24,225 nucleotides of DNA, from IMG/VR virus record IMGVR_UViG_3300025030_000409, positions 1 to 24,225 of that record; one strand, written 5' to 3'. This document shows positions 1 through 6,782 of this stretch, piece by piece. A program made the position numbers and the translations under genes. The stretch is from a virus. Each line of letters starts with the position of its first letter. Within the stretch, counting starts at the first letter, position 1. The notes beneath the pieces were generated by a model. That model saw only the letters and a program-made list of their open reading frames with translations, was not told the DNA's origin and made no database searches.

Positions 1-84
1 GGCAGGGCTAGGCAGCGCGTCGCTACGGCACAGGCAATGCGCGACGTGGCACGGCTAATGATGTGGGCGGGCCTGGGCCGGTGA
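1..84 (+). CDS. C-terminal end of an upstream gene (partial)
   Basis: Frame 1 is open from the window edge to a TGA at 82-84, giving 27 residues ending in AMRDVARLMMWAGLGR, which reads like a coding tail. No function can be assigned. A 7-bp hairpin (GGGCCTG 69-75 with CAGGCCC 85-91) covers the stop codon and precedes the Shine-Dalgarno site of the next gene. Too little is present to rule out chance. Confidence 0.4.
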   Translation, partial: GRARQRVATAQAMRDVARLMMWAGLGR

Positions 85-122
85 CAGGCCCCCCGCAAAA
101 AAAGGAAAGGAGGGGTAGCTTA

Positions 123-542
123 ATGCGGTGCCTGACTCTCACTCAACCCTGGGCGACCCTCGTGGCCCTGGGCGAGAAGAAATACGAGACGCGCAGTTGG
201 GGGACAGCCTACCGGGGGCCGCTGGCGATTCATGCTGCCAAGAGCTTCCCGAAGTGGGCCAGAGCCCTATGCGACAAAGAGCCGTTCGGATCAATCCTCT
301 GGTCCCAGAACTATCGTTGGCATACCCTGCCGTTGGGCAAGATACTTGCTACTTGCCGTCTCGTGCGGTGCGTACCGACGGCCAACATGCCATGCACGCT
401 ACCTGGGAATGAAGAAGCCTTCGGGGACTTCACCATAGGGAGGTACGCCTGGGAGCTAACCGAGGTGGTGATGTTGCTGGAGCCCATACCTACAAGGGGG
501 ATGCTGGGGTTATGGGAGTGGCCTGGCTCTGCGCCGGGGTAG
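123..542 (+). CDS. ASCH-domain protein (PUA-like fold)
   Basis: 139 residues. The N-terminus MRCLTLTQPWATLVALGEK, then KKYETRSW, RGPLAIHAAK and, near the end, YAWELTEV are the hallmarks of ASCH domains: a beta-strand start, the GxKxxExR-like motif, the basic RGxxxIHAA strand and the WxL strand. ASCH proteins are PUA-like and are thought to bind RNA or modified nucleosides; some are nucleoside hydrolases or deaminase-like. The ATG at 123 is preferred over an upstream GTG at 63 because a purine-rich Shine-Dalgarno stretch (AAAGGAAAGGAGGGG, about 101-115) sits just before it and the homologous part begins there. The gene is followed immediately by an independent promoter. Confidence 0.85.
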   Translation: MRCLTLTQPWATLVALGEKKYETRSWGTAYRGPLAIHAAKSFPKWARALCDKEPFGSILWSQNYRWHTLPLGKILATCRLVRCVPTANMPCTLPGNEEAFGDFTIGRYAWELTEVVMLLEPIPTRGMLGLWEWPGSAPG

Positions 543-546
543 GCTA

Positions 547-576
547 TTGACAAATGATTTGCGGGCGTGATATATT
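547..576 (+). promoter_or_regulatory. Sigma-70 promoter with extended -10
   Basis: TTGACA (547-552), an 18-bp spacer, TG at 568-569 and TATATT (571-576). This is a consensus -35 plus an extended -10 box. A start point 6-8 bases past the -10 falls at about 582-584, only a few bases before the ATG at 586, so the transcript would be nearly or fully leaderless. Confidence 0.75.
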
Positions 577-585
577 GCGAGGGAC

Positions 586-756
586 ATGAAGTATGACTTG
601 GTGCCCAAACGCCTGGCCTACCGCAATGAGGCCATCAGGCGGATGCGTGAAGAGCATCCCGAACTTGCCTTGCGGGAGATTGCTGAGGCGTTTGGGCTTA
701 CCCGGCAGAGAATAGACCAGATTCTCAAAGCGAAGAACGGCAAGAAACCAAGCTAG
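586..756 (+). CDS. 56-residue HTH microprotein resembling sigma factor region 4.2
   Basis: ATG at 586 to TAG at 754. The C-terminal half, LREIAEAFGLTRQRIDQILK (residues about 32-51), matches the region 4.2 helix-turn-helix of sigma-70 factors (consensus-like IAxxFGVTRERIRQI); the N-terminal half is basic and helical. No other sigma region fits in 56 residues. Seen: its own consensus promoter directly upstream and its own intrinsic terminator 10 bases downstream, so it is a monocistronic unit inside a block otherwise read as overlapping genes. Inference: a DNA-binding or RNA-polymerase-binding regulator. It could instead be a plain HTH regulator. The GAGGG at 579-583 is too close to the start to be a normal Shine-Dalgarno site. 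Confidence 0.75.
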   Translation: MKYDLVPKRLAYRNEAIRRMREEHPELALREIAEAFGLTRQRIDQILKAKNGKKPS

Positions 757-765
757 CCAGGGGAC

Positions 766-793
766 AAGGGCGCGATCCTTGCCCTTCTTTTTT
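766..793 (+). terminator. Intrinsic terminator
   Basis: AAGGGC (766-771) pairs with GCCCTT (781-786), followed by C and six T (788-793). It lies just after the HTH microprotein stop. Confidence 0.75.
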
Positions 794-830
794 GGCCTGG
801 CGCTGTCATGAGTCTGTCAGGGAGTTTGCA

Positions 831-1082
831 TTGGGCATAATCAGGCACGGCGATAAGCTTATGCTTGATCCCAACTGGAGACCCGAAGGCTATCGTTGTT
901 TACGCTGCGGGCAGTCCGTCTGGACAGGGCAGCCGTTCGTCTTCTGGGCACTAGATAGTGGTGAGCATATCGTGCTTCACCCCGGGTGTGCGTGCCACTT
1001 CGGGGCGAGCCTTATTAAGGATGGAGTCTTGATTGCGCCCGTCCGATTGGGTAGAATGCAAAAACAGTCAGCGACTTGGTGA
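831..1082 (+). CDS. Small Cys-rich hypothetical protein
   Basis: 83 residues from TTG 831, chosen because AGGGAG (819-824) lies six bases upstream; an ATG at 861 without a visible Shine-Dalgarno site would give 73 residues. CLRCG in the first half and HPGCACHF in the second form a candidate four-ligand zinc site. I do not recognise the family. It ends 9 bases before the primase-polymerase start, so it is probably co-transcribed with the replication genes. Confidence 0.6.
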   Translation: MGIIRHGDKLMLDPNWRPEGYRCLRCGQSVWTGQPFVFWALDSGEHIVLHPGCACHFGASLIKDGVLIAPVRLGRMQKQSATW

Positions 1083-1091
1083 CCTAACCAA

Positions 1092-1886
1092 ATGAGTGAT
1101 GATCTTTACCTCGCCGCGTTAGAGTATTTTCAGCAGGGCTACATGACCATCCCCTTGGCACTGGATGGCGCAGGATTTGCCAAGCGGCCTATAACGCCTA
1201 ATTGGAGCCAGATCCCATATAGCCTGGCCGCCCTAAAAAAACTCCCCTGGGAGGAAGCGAGGGGCCTTGGCGTACTACTGGGGGCAGCCTCGCGCAACCT
1301 CGCCGTGCTAGACTTGGATGATGTTGAACTAGCAGAGATTGCGGTCAAGCACACGAATCATACCCGAACGGTCCGGACGGTGCGCGGTCGATGCCACATC
1401 TACGTACGGGAGCGCGTGATCTCCAGGCCGACGAAGTTCACCGCCACATGGCACGGGCGACCAGTAGAGGTCGAACTGAAAACCCAGGGGCAGCAGGTGG
1501 CGGCACCTCCGACGCCGGGCTATACCCTATTGAGCGAAGCGGAGCCGAAAGAAGTAGAGCATATCGGAGTAGCGTGGACGGGGCTTGCCAGAATGCTCGC
1601 TATCCAGACAGAGCCGGCCGGCAACGGGCAAAGCTACCCGAAGCCCTGGCAGGAAAAAGTAGTCGCCGGTGACCGGAACAAATCGGCCTACATCGAGGCC
1701 CATTTCCTCCGCGGCGCCGGGATGCCGTTAGGCTTAGCCTTACGGATCATGCAACTTCGATGGGAATCAGATTATGAGAAGGGAGAAACAGACTGGCAGG
1801 AGATATCGCGCACGGTGGAAAGTGCCTATGTCAAAGGCATCCATGTTCCTATCAGTGATGTTTACACGGACATTGAGTGGACCTGA
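1092..1886 (+). CDS. Bifunctional DNA primase/polymerase (Prim-Pol, archaeo-eukaryotic primase fold)
   Basis: 264 residues. The three motifs of the Prim-Pol (PF09250-type) domain are visible: VLDLDD with the metal-binding D74 and D76, CHIYV with H102, and VELKTQGQQVAAPP (about 127-140) as the third catalytic strand before the usual PP-x-P-GY. The last 90 residues (HFLRGAGMPLGLALRIMQLRWESDY) look like a PriCT-type helical domain. Such enzymes make primers and extend them at phage and plasmid origins. It overlaps the helicase gene by 10 bases, so the two are translated together; in many phages they are one polypeptide, here they are split. No strong Shine-Dalgarno site precedes the ATG. Confidence 0.88.
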   Translation: MSDDLYLAALEYFQQGYMTIPLALDGAGFAKRPITPNWSQIPYSLAALKKLPWEEARGLGVLLGAASRNLAVLDLDDVELAEIAVKHTNHTRTVRTVRGRCHIYVRERVISRPTKFTATWHGRPVEVELKTQGQQVAAPPTPGYTLLSEAEPKEVEHIGVAWTGLARMLAIQTEPAGNGQSYPKPWQEKVVAGDRNKSAYIEAHFLRGAGMPLGLALRIMQLRWESDYEKGETDWQEISRTVESAYVKGIHVPISDVYTDIEWT

Positions 1887-3166
1887 GCTTTCGCCCAGAC
1901 CACTCGGTCTACTGGCAGAACCAACTGGAATCTGGCAGCACGATATATATTCATGCCCGCGATATCCGACGAGAGCGGGGGTATCTCTATGCTGAAGTTG
2001 CTATCTATGATCGGAAGACCCGCCTGGCAGCCGACGATTTCGCAGTCAAGCGGAATGAGGATCGCCGGCGGCTCTGCAAGGAGGCTCATGGGGCTCTTAG
2101 CGATGCTAGTAAAGCAGCCTATCCCTTGGACTATCTCAAGCACGATGTTGATATGTTCCTTGAGGAGCTACCCCGGTTTTGGGAAGAGGACCAATTTGCC
2201 CTGGACACCTATGCACCAGGAGAGGAAATACCGGCCATGTCCTTCGTGATTGTGCCCTATCTGATAGAGGATGCTATCACCATCGTGTACGGCCCCCAGG
2301 GAACAGGCAAAAGCTACTTGGCCAAGCTTATGGGGTTGAACATGTGTGGCGCTACTAATGGTTTCTGGCCAATACCCCAACCGCGGCCTGTGCTCTACGT
2401 CAACCTGGAAAGGCCCAAGCGGAGCATGGAGAGACGGGCGCGGATGCTGATGGCGGTGCTCGCCATTACGACACTCCCCTGCATGGACTATCTCCATGCG
2501 CCGGGGGCGCACCTGCCGACTATCGCCCCACGGTTGCGGGCCTGGCTGCAAGCGCACGCTGGTGGCGTGTTCATCCTGGACTCGCTCTCATTCACCCAGG
2601 TCGGCGCCCTGAATGATGATACCACCGCGGCAAAGGCTATCGGACTACTCCGCACGGTAGGGGGGACCTGGTTGGTTCTAGGCCATACCCCTCGGGCCGA
2701 CACGGGGCACTTAATCGGGTCAACTCTTCAGGATGCCGGCGCGGACGTGATGATCAGGCTTGCCTCGGAGCGGAAGGGAAACACTAACGGCCTGATGATG
2801 GAAGTCACCAAGGCTAACGACATCGGTTTTCCAGAGAGATACTTCCTGGCCTTCGAGTTTAGCCAAGGAGATGCAGAAGGGCGGAGCGACCTGGTTAAGG
2901 TGCGAAAGGCCAGTGGTCGGGAATTTCCCGAACTAGTAGCTGGCGGCAAGGTTACGAACCACGATAAGCTCCGGGCATATCTGCAAGAGGTTAGCGAGGC
3001 TACGCCGTCAGAGGCCTCCGCTGCCACGGGGGTTCCCTATACGACCGTTTCCACTATGCTGAATTCCTCCGAAAGTTTTGTCTTTTTGCGCAAGCGGGGT
3101 AAATTTAAGCTCTATGGAGTCCGAGCAGCACCCCAAGAAGAGGACGATGGCGACCTTCCTCCTTAA
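1877..3166 (+). CDS. RepA-like RecA-fold replicative helicase/ATPase
   Basis: 429 residues from GTG 1877 inside the end of the primase gene. Walker A is GPQGTGKS (139-146), Walker B VFILDSLS (231-238), and WLVLGHTPR (265-273) is the RecA-type sensor strand ending in His, typical of RepA/DnaB-like hexameric helicases (AAA_25 group). The C-terminal 90 residues (about 345-415; EVSEATPSEASAATGVPYTT) look like a winged-helix domain. Residues 1-110 are unassigned. It is expected to unwind DNA at the fork with the adjacent primase-polymerase. The TAA stop is part of the left arm of the first inverted repeat downstream. The first residues of the frame could alternatively be reached by a later start. 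Confidence 0.85.
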   Translation: MDLSFRPDHSVYWQNQLESGSTIYIHARDIRRERGYLYAEVAIYDRKTRLAADDFAVKRNEDRRRLCKEAHGALSDASKAAYPLDYLKHDVDMFLEELPRFWEEDQFALDTYAPGEEIPAMSFVIVPYLIEDAITIVYGPQGTGKSYLAKLMGLNMCGATNGFWPIPQPRPVLYVNLERPKRSMERRARMLMAVLAITTLPCMDYLHAPGAHLPTIAPRLRAWLQAHAGGVFILDSLSFTQVGALNDDTTAAKAIGLLRTVGGTWLVLGHTPRADTGHLIGSTLQDAGADVMIRLASERKGNTNGLMMEVTKANDIGFPERYFLAFEFSQGDAEGRSDLVKVRKASGREFPELVAGGKVTNHDKLRAYLQEVSEATPSEASAATGVPYTTVSTMLNSSESFVFLRKRGKFKLYGVRAAPQEEDDGDLPP

Positions 3167-3260
3167 CACTTTATCCCTAAATTATGGGATAAAGTGTTCT
3201 AGAAGATTCACTTCATATTTATGTGAATCTAGGGTAAAGTGAAGTGTGAAGTGTTATTAT
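3165..3260 (+). repeat. Inverted-repeat/iteron-like cluster after the helicase (possible origin or operator)
   Basis: A 13-bp perfect inverted repeat, AACACTTTATCCC (3165-3177) with GGGATAAAGTGTT (3186-3198), 8-base loop. A second, AGATTCAC (3204-3211) with GTGAATCT (3223-3230). TGAAGTG occurs twice in tandem (3240-3246, 3247-3253) and once inverted (3209-3215); AAGTGTT occurs at 3192-3198 and 3249-3255 and inverted at 3165-3171. TATTAT (3255-3260) could be a -10 box, without a clear -35. There is no T-run, so these are not intrinsic terminators. The stretch is AT-rich in GC-rich surroundings. Confidence 0.7.
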
Positions 3261-3279
3261 GTCAAGTAGCCAAAGCTAA

Positions 3280-3492
3280 ATGATTTCGCTTACTGATCTG
3301 GCTCTTTTGGAAAGCCGGCTTTCCAGAAATTGGGATATGCTGCTAAAGATGGAAACTGAACACGATACAGGAGCAAAATACCAGCGATGGCAGGCCCAAT
3401 GGGAAGGGCTATTAGCTGACTACGAGATTGGGTTAGCTTTTTATGGCCTGACGTGTGCACCGGGCGGCGAGTGGGACAAGAAGGAGTTTTAG
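3280..3492 (+). CDS. Hypothetical protein, 70 residues
   Basis: Starts at ATG 3280 right after the inverted-repeat cluster; a later ATG at 3337 is possible since neither has a strong Shine-Dalgarno site. The first 55 residues are helical and charged (LALLESRLSRNWDMLL), ending in GLTCAPGGEWDKKEF. No family recognised. It is the first of a run of small coupled genes leading to RusA, and the cluster upstream may control it. Confidence 0.6.
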   Translation: MISLTDLALLESRLSRNWDMLLKMETEHDTGAKYQRWQAQWEGLLADYEIGLAFYGLTCAPGGEWDKKEF

Positions 3493-3496
3493 CCGG

Positions 3497-3658
3497 ATGA
3501 AAAAGGTTGCCACGAAGGAGATCGACGGCACGCTCTACCCGGTGGAGTGGGCCGTTGACCAGTGCCCCTACGGGCAGTCGGGTCAGGGGTGTGACCTGGG
3601 GGGGACATGCTTGCTGCGGAACGGTGCCCTGGTGATCGAGAAGAGGGTGGTCGGGTGA
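3497..3658 (+). CDS. Small Cys-containing protein, 53 residues
   Basis: ATG 3497 has AAGGAG (3481-3486) ten bases upstream, inside the previous gene. Contains DQCPYGQSGQGCDLGGTC, three cysteines that could bind a metal. Its TGA overlaps the GTG of the next gene (GTGA), which implies translational coupling. Function unknown. Confidence 0.65.
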   Translation: MKKVATKEIDGTLYPVEWAVDQCPYGQSGQGCDLGGTCLLRNGALVIEKRVVG

Positions 3659-3843
3659 CCGGCACGGGTACCAACAGCAGCCCCGGCGGGTGGACATGCT
3701 CGCATTCCAGCATCGTGGTCGGGGGGTACCAAAAGGTGTACTGGTACCCGCAGGCAACGAGCGGTCTTGGCAGTAGCCGAACGGTGGATGTCGTGGTCTA
3801 TCGGTGCCAACGCTGCGGGCTGGAATACGAGAGGGATGTTTGA
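3655..3843 (+). CDS. Small zinc-ribbon-like protein, 62 residues
   Basis: GTG 3655 overlaps the preceding stop by four bases. The ligand pattern is WTCSH near residue 14 and CQRCG near the end (YRCQRCGLEYERDV), the usual CxH...CxxC layout of a zinc ribbon. The linker YQKVYWYPQATSG is aromatic-rich. Function unknown; probably a nucleic-acid or protein-binding microprotein. Confidence 0.6.
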   Translation: MTGTGTNSSPGGWTCSHSSIVVGGYQKVYWYPQATSGLGSSRTVDVVVYRCQRCGLEYERDV

Positions 3844-3852
3844 GAAAGGAGC

Positions 3853-4053
3853 ATGATGACTGGAAACGAGCTACGGGAGCAGGTTTGCGGGGTATTGTTC
3901 GATGCCCTGCCGGAACTCAAGCAGGCTGTCAGGGCTTACCTGAGCCAATCGCAGGTTCAGGAGAAAGATTTCAAGATCGCTACGGGCATCTGGCGAGCAT
4001 TAAGCTCTATCGGGGATGCCGCGGAGAAACTCAGTCAGTCCGAGATGGAATGA
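3853..4053 (+). CDS. Hypothetical helical protein, 66 residues
   Basis: ATG 3853 or ATG 3856, with AGAAAGGAG ending at 3851; the second gives better spacing and one residue less. It is predicted helical throughout (ELREQVCGVLFDALPELKQ). Its TGA overlaps the next ATG (ATGA). No family recognised. Confidence 0.6.
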   Translation: MMTGNELREQVCGVLFDALPELKQAVRAYLSQSQVQEKDFKIATGIWRALSSIGDAAEKLSQSEME

Positions 4054-4262
4054 TGGCGAAACGCATTGTGAGGTTAGTGACGTCTTGTCGGAAGTGTCCG
4101 AATTCGCAGCACTCGTTTGGTGTCAGGGGAACCAGTGGTCCGGAATCGGGAGATCATTGGTATTGTCAGCATCCCTCGGTGGCGAATCGGGTGATCGGTA
4201 GGTGGGTCGGTGTTGGTGATCCTATTCCGGGGTGGTGCCCGCTGGAGGATGAGCCGGCATGA
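4050..4262 (+). CDS. Cys-rich small phage protein, 70 residues
   Basis: ATG 4050 (ATGA overlap) or 4053. CRKCPN, then HWYCQHP and IPGWCPLEDE at the end, a Cys pattern seen in many uncharacterised phage microproteins that end with an IPxWCPL motif. It is likely a structural zinc site with four cysteines. The gene overlaps both neighbours by 4 bases. Confidence 0.65.
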   Translation: MMAKRIVRLVTSCRKCPNSQHSFGVRGTSGPESGDHWYCQHPSVANRVIGRWVGVGDPIPGWCPLEDEPA

Positions 4263-4558
4263 GGATACTGCACCTCTACGGACAGGGAGCGTGGCACGAT
4301 GATGTATGGATTGTGGGGGATCACGAGGCACTGGTAGAGTTGATGGCAACGATTCAGCGAGCGAGGAACATGGGGGAGGGCGTCTGCGAGGCATCGGTGA
4401 ACGATGGAGAGGGCTTTCGTGTCCATGTCGTCGAGTGCCTGCCGGCCGTGATCCCGGAATTGTGCTTGCCGTATTTCGATCCGATGGCTACGGAGCGGGA
4501 GGACGACCACCGGACGCACAAATGGCCGTGGGAGTTGCTGGGGGTGAAGCATGAGTAA
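4259..4558 (+). CDS. Hypothetical protein, 99 residues
   Basis: ATGA overlap with the preceding gene. The N-terminus MRILHLYGQGAWHDDVWIVGD looks like a beta-alpha start; EALVELMATIQRA is a helix; the tail is HKWPWELLGV. The pattern suggests a small compact alpha/beta fold, but no family is recognised. Confidence 0.65.
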   Translation: MRILHLYGQGAWHDDVWIVGDHEALVELMATIQRARNMGEGVCEASVNDGEGFRVHVVECLPAVIPELCLPYFDPMATEREDDHRTHKWPWELLGVKHE

Positions 4559-4772
4559 GCCCCCTGACTGGTGGCCGCTGAATCCATTTCACAAGAGCTA
4601 TTGGGTTCAGGGGGAGTTGTTTTACACAGGGCAGGATAGCTATGCTGCCTGGCAGGAAGGCGCCTACGCCATGAAGCTGGCGATAATCGAGCGGGTGGAA
4701 ACGATATTGTCCGATGCGGATGTTATTTGCCTCCCGGGTTGGGGAAAGTTCAAGGAGGAACTTGGGCTATGA
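4551..4772 (+). CDS. Hypothetical protein, 73 residues
   Basis: Overlaps the previous gene by 8 bases. PPDWWPLNPFHKSYW, then AAWQEGAYAMKLAIIERVETILSD. No family is recognised. After its TGA (4770-4772) the same frame stays open, without an obvious start, straight into the RusA gene, so the two proteins are one frame separated by a single stop codon. Confidence 0.65.
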   Translation: MSKPPDWWPLNPFHKSYWVQGELFYTGQDSYAAWQEGAYAMKLAIIERVETILSDADVICLPGWGKFKEELGL

Positions 4773-4814
4773 CTGTCCCGTGCGCTGAGTGAACTGCCCG
4801 CGGTCTACCGGGCG

Positions 4815-5201
4815 TTGCGGGAGATAGCCTGGTTCGAGGTGCCGATGTTACCCCCTGCATCGCAGTCTCCGAATTCAAGGGTGCATTGGGCGGTTCGTGC
4901 CCGCGAGCGCCACGAGTTCATGCAGATGGTGGGGTTGGCAGCGCTAGCGAAGGGGGTGAAAGACTGGAAACTCTCCGGCGTGGAAATTGGCTTCGATCTC
5001 ATTGTAGCTCAGAAGCGGCGCAGGGATGCGGATAACCTCATGGCCAGGGTCGGAAAACCTGTTCTGGATTCGCTGGTGAACCTGGGGGTGCTGGTGGACG
5101 ACTCTATCGAGCATGTCGCGGTGCGGTTCGTGACTGTGACGGTGGACCCGGTCCGGGCACCGCGGACCATCATCTCTATATGGCAGGAGGCGCCTGAGTG
5201 A
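4815..5201 (+). CDS. rusA: RusA-like Holliday-junction resolvase
   Basis: 128 residues. RRRDADNL followed by KPVLDSLVNLGVLVDDS is the RusA (PF05866) signature, with acidic metal ligands in DADN and in VDDS; the first strand AWFEVPMLPPASQSPNSR corresponds to the family start. RusA dimers cut Holliday junctions at branch points, so here it would resolve recombination or replication intermediates before packaging. Start uncertain: TTG 4815 keeps the first strand but has no visible Shine-Dalgarno site; GTG 4839 and ATG 4845 (GAGG just upstream) would remove it. Its stop overlaps the GTG of the methyltransferase gene. Confidence 0.85.
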   Translation: MREIAWFEVPMLPPASQSPNSRVHWAVRARERHEFMQMVGLAALAKGVKDWKLSGVEIGFDLIVAQKRRRDADNLMARVGKPVLDSLVNLGVLVDDSIEHVAVRFVTVTVDPVRAPRTIISIWQEAPE

Positions 5202-6013
5202 TGCCAATGCAGTCCCTAGTCTGTAGCCTTTCCCCTGGCCTGGGGATCTTGGACTTGGCGTTCGAGTCCGAAGGCTTTTGCATCGTCCGCGGTCCTGACC
5301 CCATCTGGGGCGGTGACAACCGCCGGTTTCATCTGGAGCCCGGCATATTTCCCGGCATAATCGGCGGACCGCCATGCCAGGAGTTCTCATCGCTGTCGCA
5401 CTTGGTGCGGCACAATGGGGGGACCCCCAAGTGGGGGAACCTGATACCGGAATTCTGCAGGGTGATCACCGAGGCCCAACCGGATTGGTGGCTCATGGAG
5501 AATGTGCGGCAAGCGCCATTGCCGATCGTGGAGGGCTATGTAGTCCGGGACTACCTGCTCAATAACCGATGGGTGGGAGGCACGCAACACAGGGTGCGGC
5601 GATTCTCCTTCGGGACCAGGGATGGACGGGAGTTGGACCTTAGCGCGGACCTGGTCATATTCGAGGCCGCAGACTTCGGCTGGGCCGTCTATGCTGGCCA
5701 TGGCCCGACTCCTAGCCAGCGAGATAAGGTGCGCCGCCAAGCCGTCACAAGCGATATGCGGGTTGACGATCACCGGCATCTGACCCGAAAGAACGTCCTT
5801 CCCCATGATAAAGGGGGTAAACTGGTCCCCCTGGGCGCAATGCTGCAACTACAAGGGCTACCGGAAGACTGGCTAGATCATTGCCCTTTCACCATGCAGG
5901 GCAAGAAGGCAGCGGTCGGCAATGGCGTGCCTCAACCCATCGACCGAGCCCTGGCCAAGGCAGTGAAGCGTGCTATGCAGTACGAGTTCGAGGGGGAAGG
6001 AGCGAAAGGATGA
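5198..6013 (+). CDS. DNA (cytosine-5) methyltransferase
   Basis: 271 residues, short for the family, so the target-recognition region must be small. Motif I LSPGLGILDLAFESEGF (11-27), catalytic motif IV GGPPCQEFS with C60, motif VI MENV (100-103), motif VIII QHRVRRFSFG (130-139) and motif X AVGNGVPQPIDRALAKA near the end are all visible and in order. It would methylate cytosine in a specific site, most likely to protect phage DNA from host restriction. GTG 5198 has AGGAGG nine bases upstream; ATG 5201 is the alternative. No partner endonuclease is adjacent, so this is an orphan enzyme. Confidence 0.92.
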   Translation: MMPMQSLVCSLSPGLGILDLAFESEGFCIVRGPDPIWGGDNRRFHLEPGIFPGIIGGPPCQEFSSLSHLVRHNGGTPKWGNLIPEFCRVITEAQPDWWLMENVRQAPLPIVEGYVVRDYLLNNRWVGGTQHRVRRFSFGTRDGRELDLSADLVIFEAADFGWAVYAGHGPTPSQRDKVRRQAVTSDMRVDDHRHLTRKNVLPHDKGGKLVPLGAMLQLQGLPEDWLDHCPFTMQGKKAAVGNGVPQPIDRALAKAVKRAMQYEFEGEGAKG

Positions 6014-6381
6014 ACTGGCGCCGCCGGTTGCTTCGCCTCTATGCCCAACTTCCGACATTCGAGTGCGTACCTGGATGCTCTCACTGCTGTGGCCCGACGC
6101 CCTGCGCGCCATCTGAGACGGCGCTTATCGCGCAGTGGCTCACCCAGCGGGGACTTGCGGTGCTCCACTCTCCATTGGCCGTTCTGCCTACGACGGATGG
6201 CCTGACCTGCGTGTACGCTGGGGCCGATGGATGCTCTATCTACCCCGTTCGCCCTTTCATGTGTCGGCTCTACGGCTCTATCCCCAAGCTGCGCTGTCCC
6301 CTCGGTCGGGGGCCTGCGGAGCCCTTGAGTGAGTCCGCCGAGGCGTCCCTTATGCGTGAATATCTGGCGGCTTGGGTATAA
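6010..6381 (+). CDS. YkgJ-type Cys-cluster (zinc/iron-chelating) protein
   Basis: 123 residues, ATGA overlap with the methyltransferase. ECVPGCSHCCG near residues 18-29 is the CxxxxCxxCC motif of the YkgJ/PF03692 family; the second half has CSIYPVRPFMCRLYG and RCPLG, supplying further Cys ligands in the conserved order. Family members bind Zn or an Fe-S cluster; the enzymatic role is unknown. The C-terminal extension after RCPLG is helical. Assigned from motif order only. Confidence 0.75.
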   Translation: MNWRRRLLRLYAQLPTFECVPGCSHCCGPTPCAPSETALIAQWLTQRGLAVLHSPLAVLPTTDGLTCVYAGADGCSIYPVRPFMCRLYGSIPKLRCPLGRGPAEPLSESAEASLMREYLAAWV

Positions 6382-6382
6382 C

Positions 6383-6484
6383 ATGAAGAACTTCATGTTT
6401 CTCCTGGTCGTCTCGCTCCCGTTTTGGGGGCTGTTGGATTGGCCTGAGTGTGGCAGTGTGGCAGAGTGGACTACATGCAGATAA
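6383..6484 (+). CDS. Possible 33-residue membrane peptide
   Basis: ATG 6383, TAA 6482. Residues 3-19 (NFMFLLVVSLPFWGLLD) form one hydrophobic segment followed by a Cys-containing tail. A 16-base palindrome (CATGAAG AA CTTCATG, 6382-6397) covers the start codon. There is no convincing Shine-Dalgarno site. It fills the gap between two solid genes. Could be a small membrane or lysis-related peptide, or not expressed. Confidence 0.3.
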   Translation: MKNFMFLLVVSLPFWGLLDWPECGSVAEWTTCR

Positions 6485-6503
6485 TGCAGCAGGTGAGGGA
6501 ACG

Positions 6504-6782
6504 ATGATATTTGATGACCTTATAATAGCAGAACGGATACAACAGGATAAGAAGTGGGGGCAACAGGATCATTTACCCATTGAGTGGCTGGGGATACTTT
6601 CCGAGGAAGTCGGAGAGCTTGCTCAGGCAATTGTAAATCGGCACTTTAGTAAGTCTGCTGACGATGGACTACAAATCCAACTGGAATTAATCCAAGTTGC
6701 TGCCGTAGCTCGCTCAATATGGGAATGCGGTGAGCGCAACCATTGGTGGCTACCCACCCAAATTAGAGAGAATGCGGGTTAG
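6504..6782 (+). CDS. MazG-like NTP pyrophosphohydrolase-type protein
   Basis: 92 residues from ATG 6504 (AGGGA just upstream). AERIQQDKKWGQQDH and WLGILSEEVGELAQAI give the all-alpha NTP-PPase core; EEVGE supplies the first metal ligands and QLELIQVAAVA the second helix. Relatives hydrolyse nucleoside triphosphates such as dCTP, dUTP or (p)ppGpp-like molecules and are common phage house-cleaning or host-modulating enzymes. Length and motif spacing fit the minimal form. Substrate not deducible. An open frame with a signal-like start begins inside its 3' end at 6772. Confidence 0.75.
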   Translation: MIFDDLIIAERIQQDKKWGQQDHLPIEWLGILSEEVGELAQAIVNRHFSKSADDGLQIQLELIQVAAVARSIWECGERNHWWLPTQIRENAG

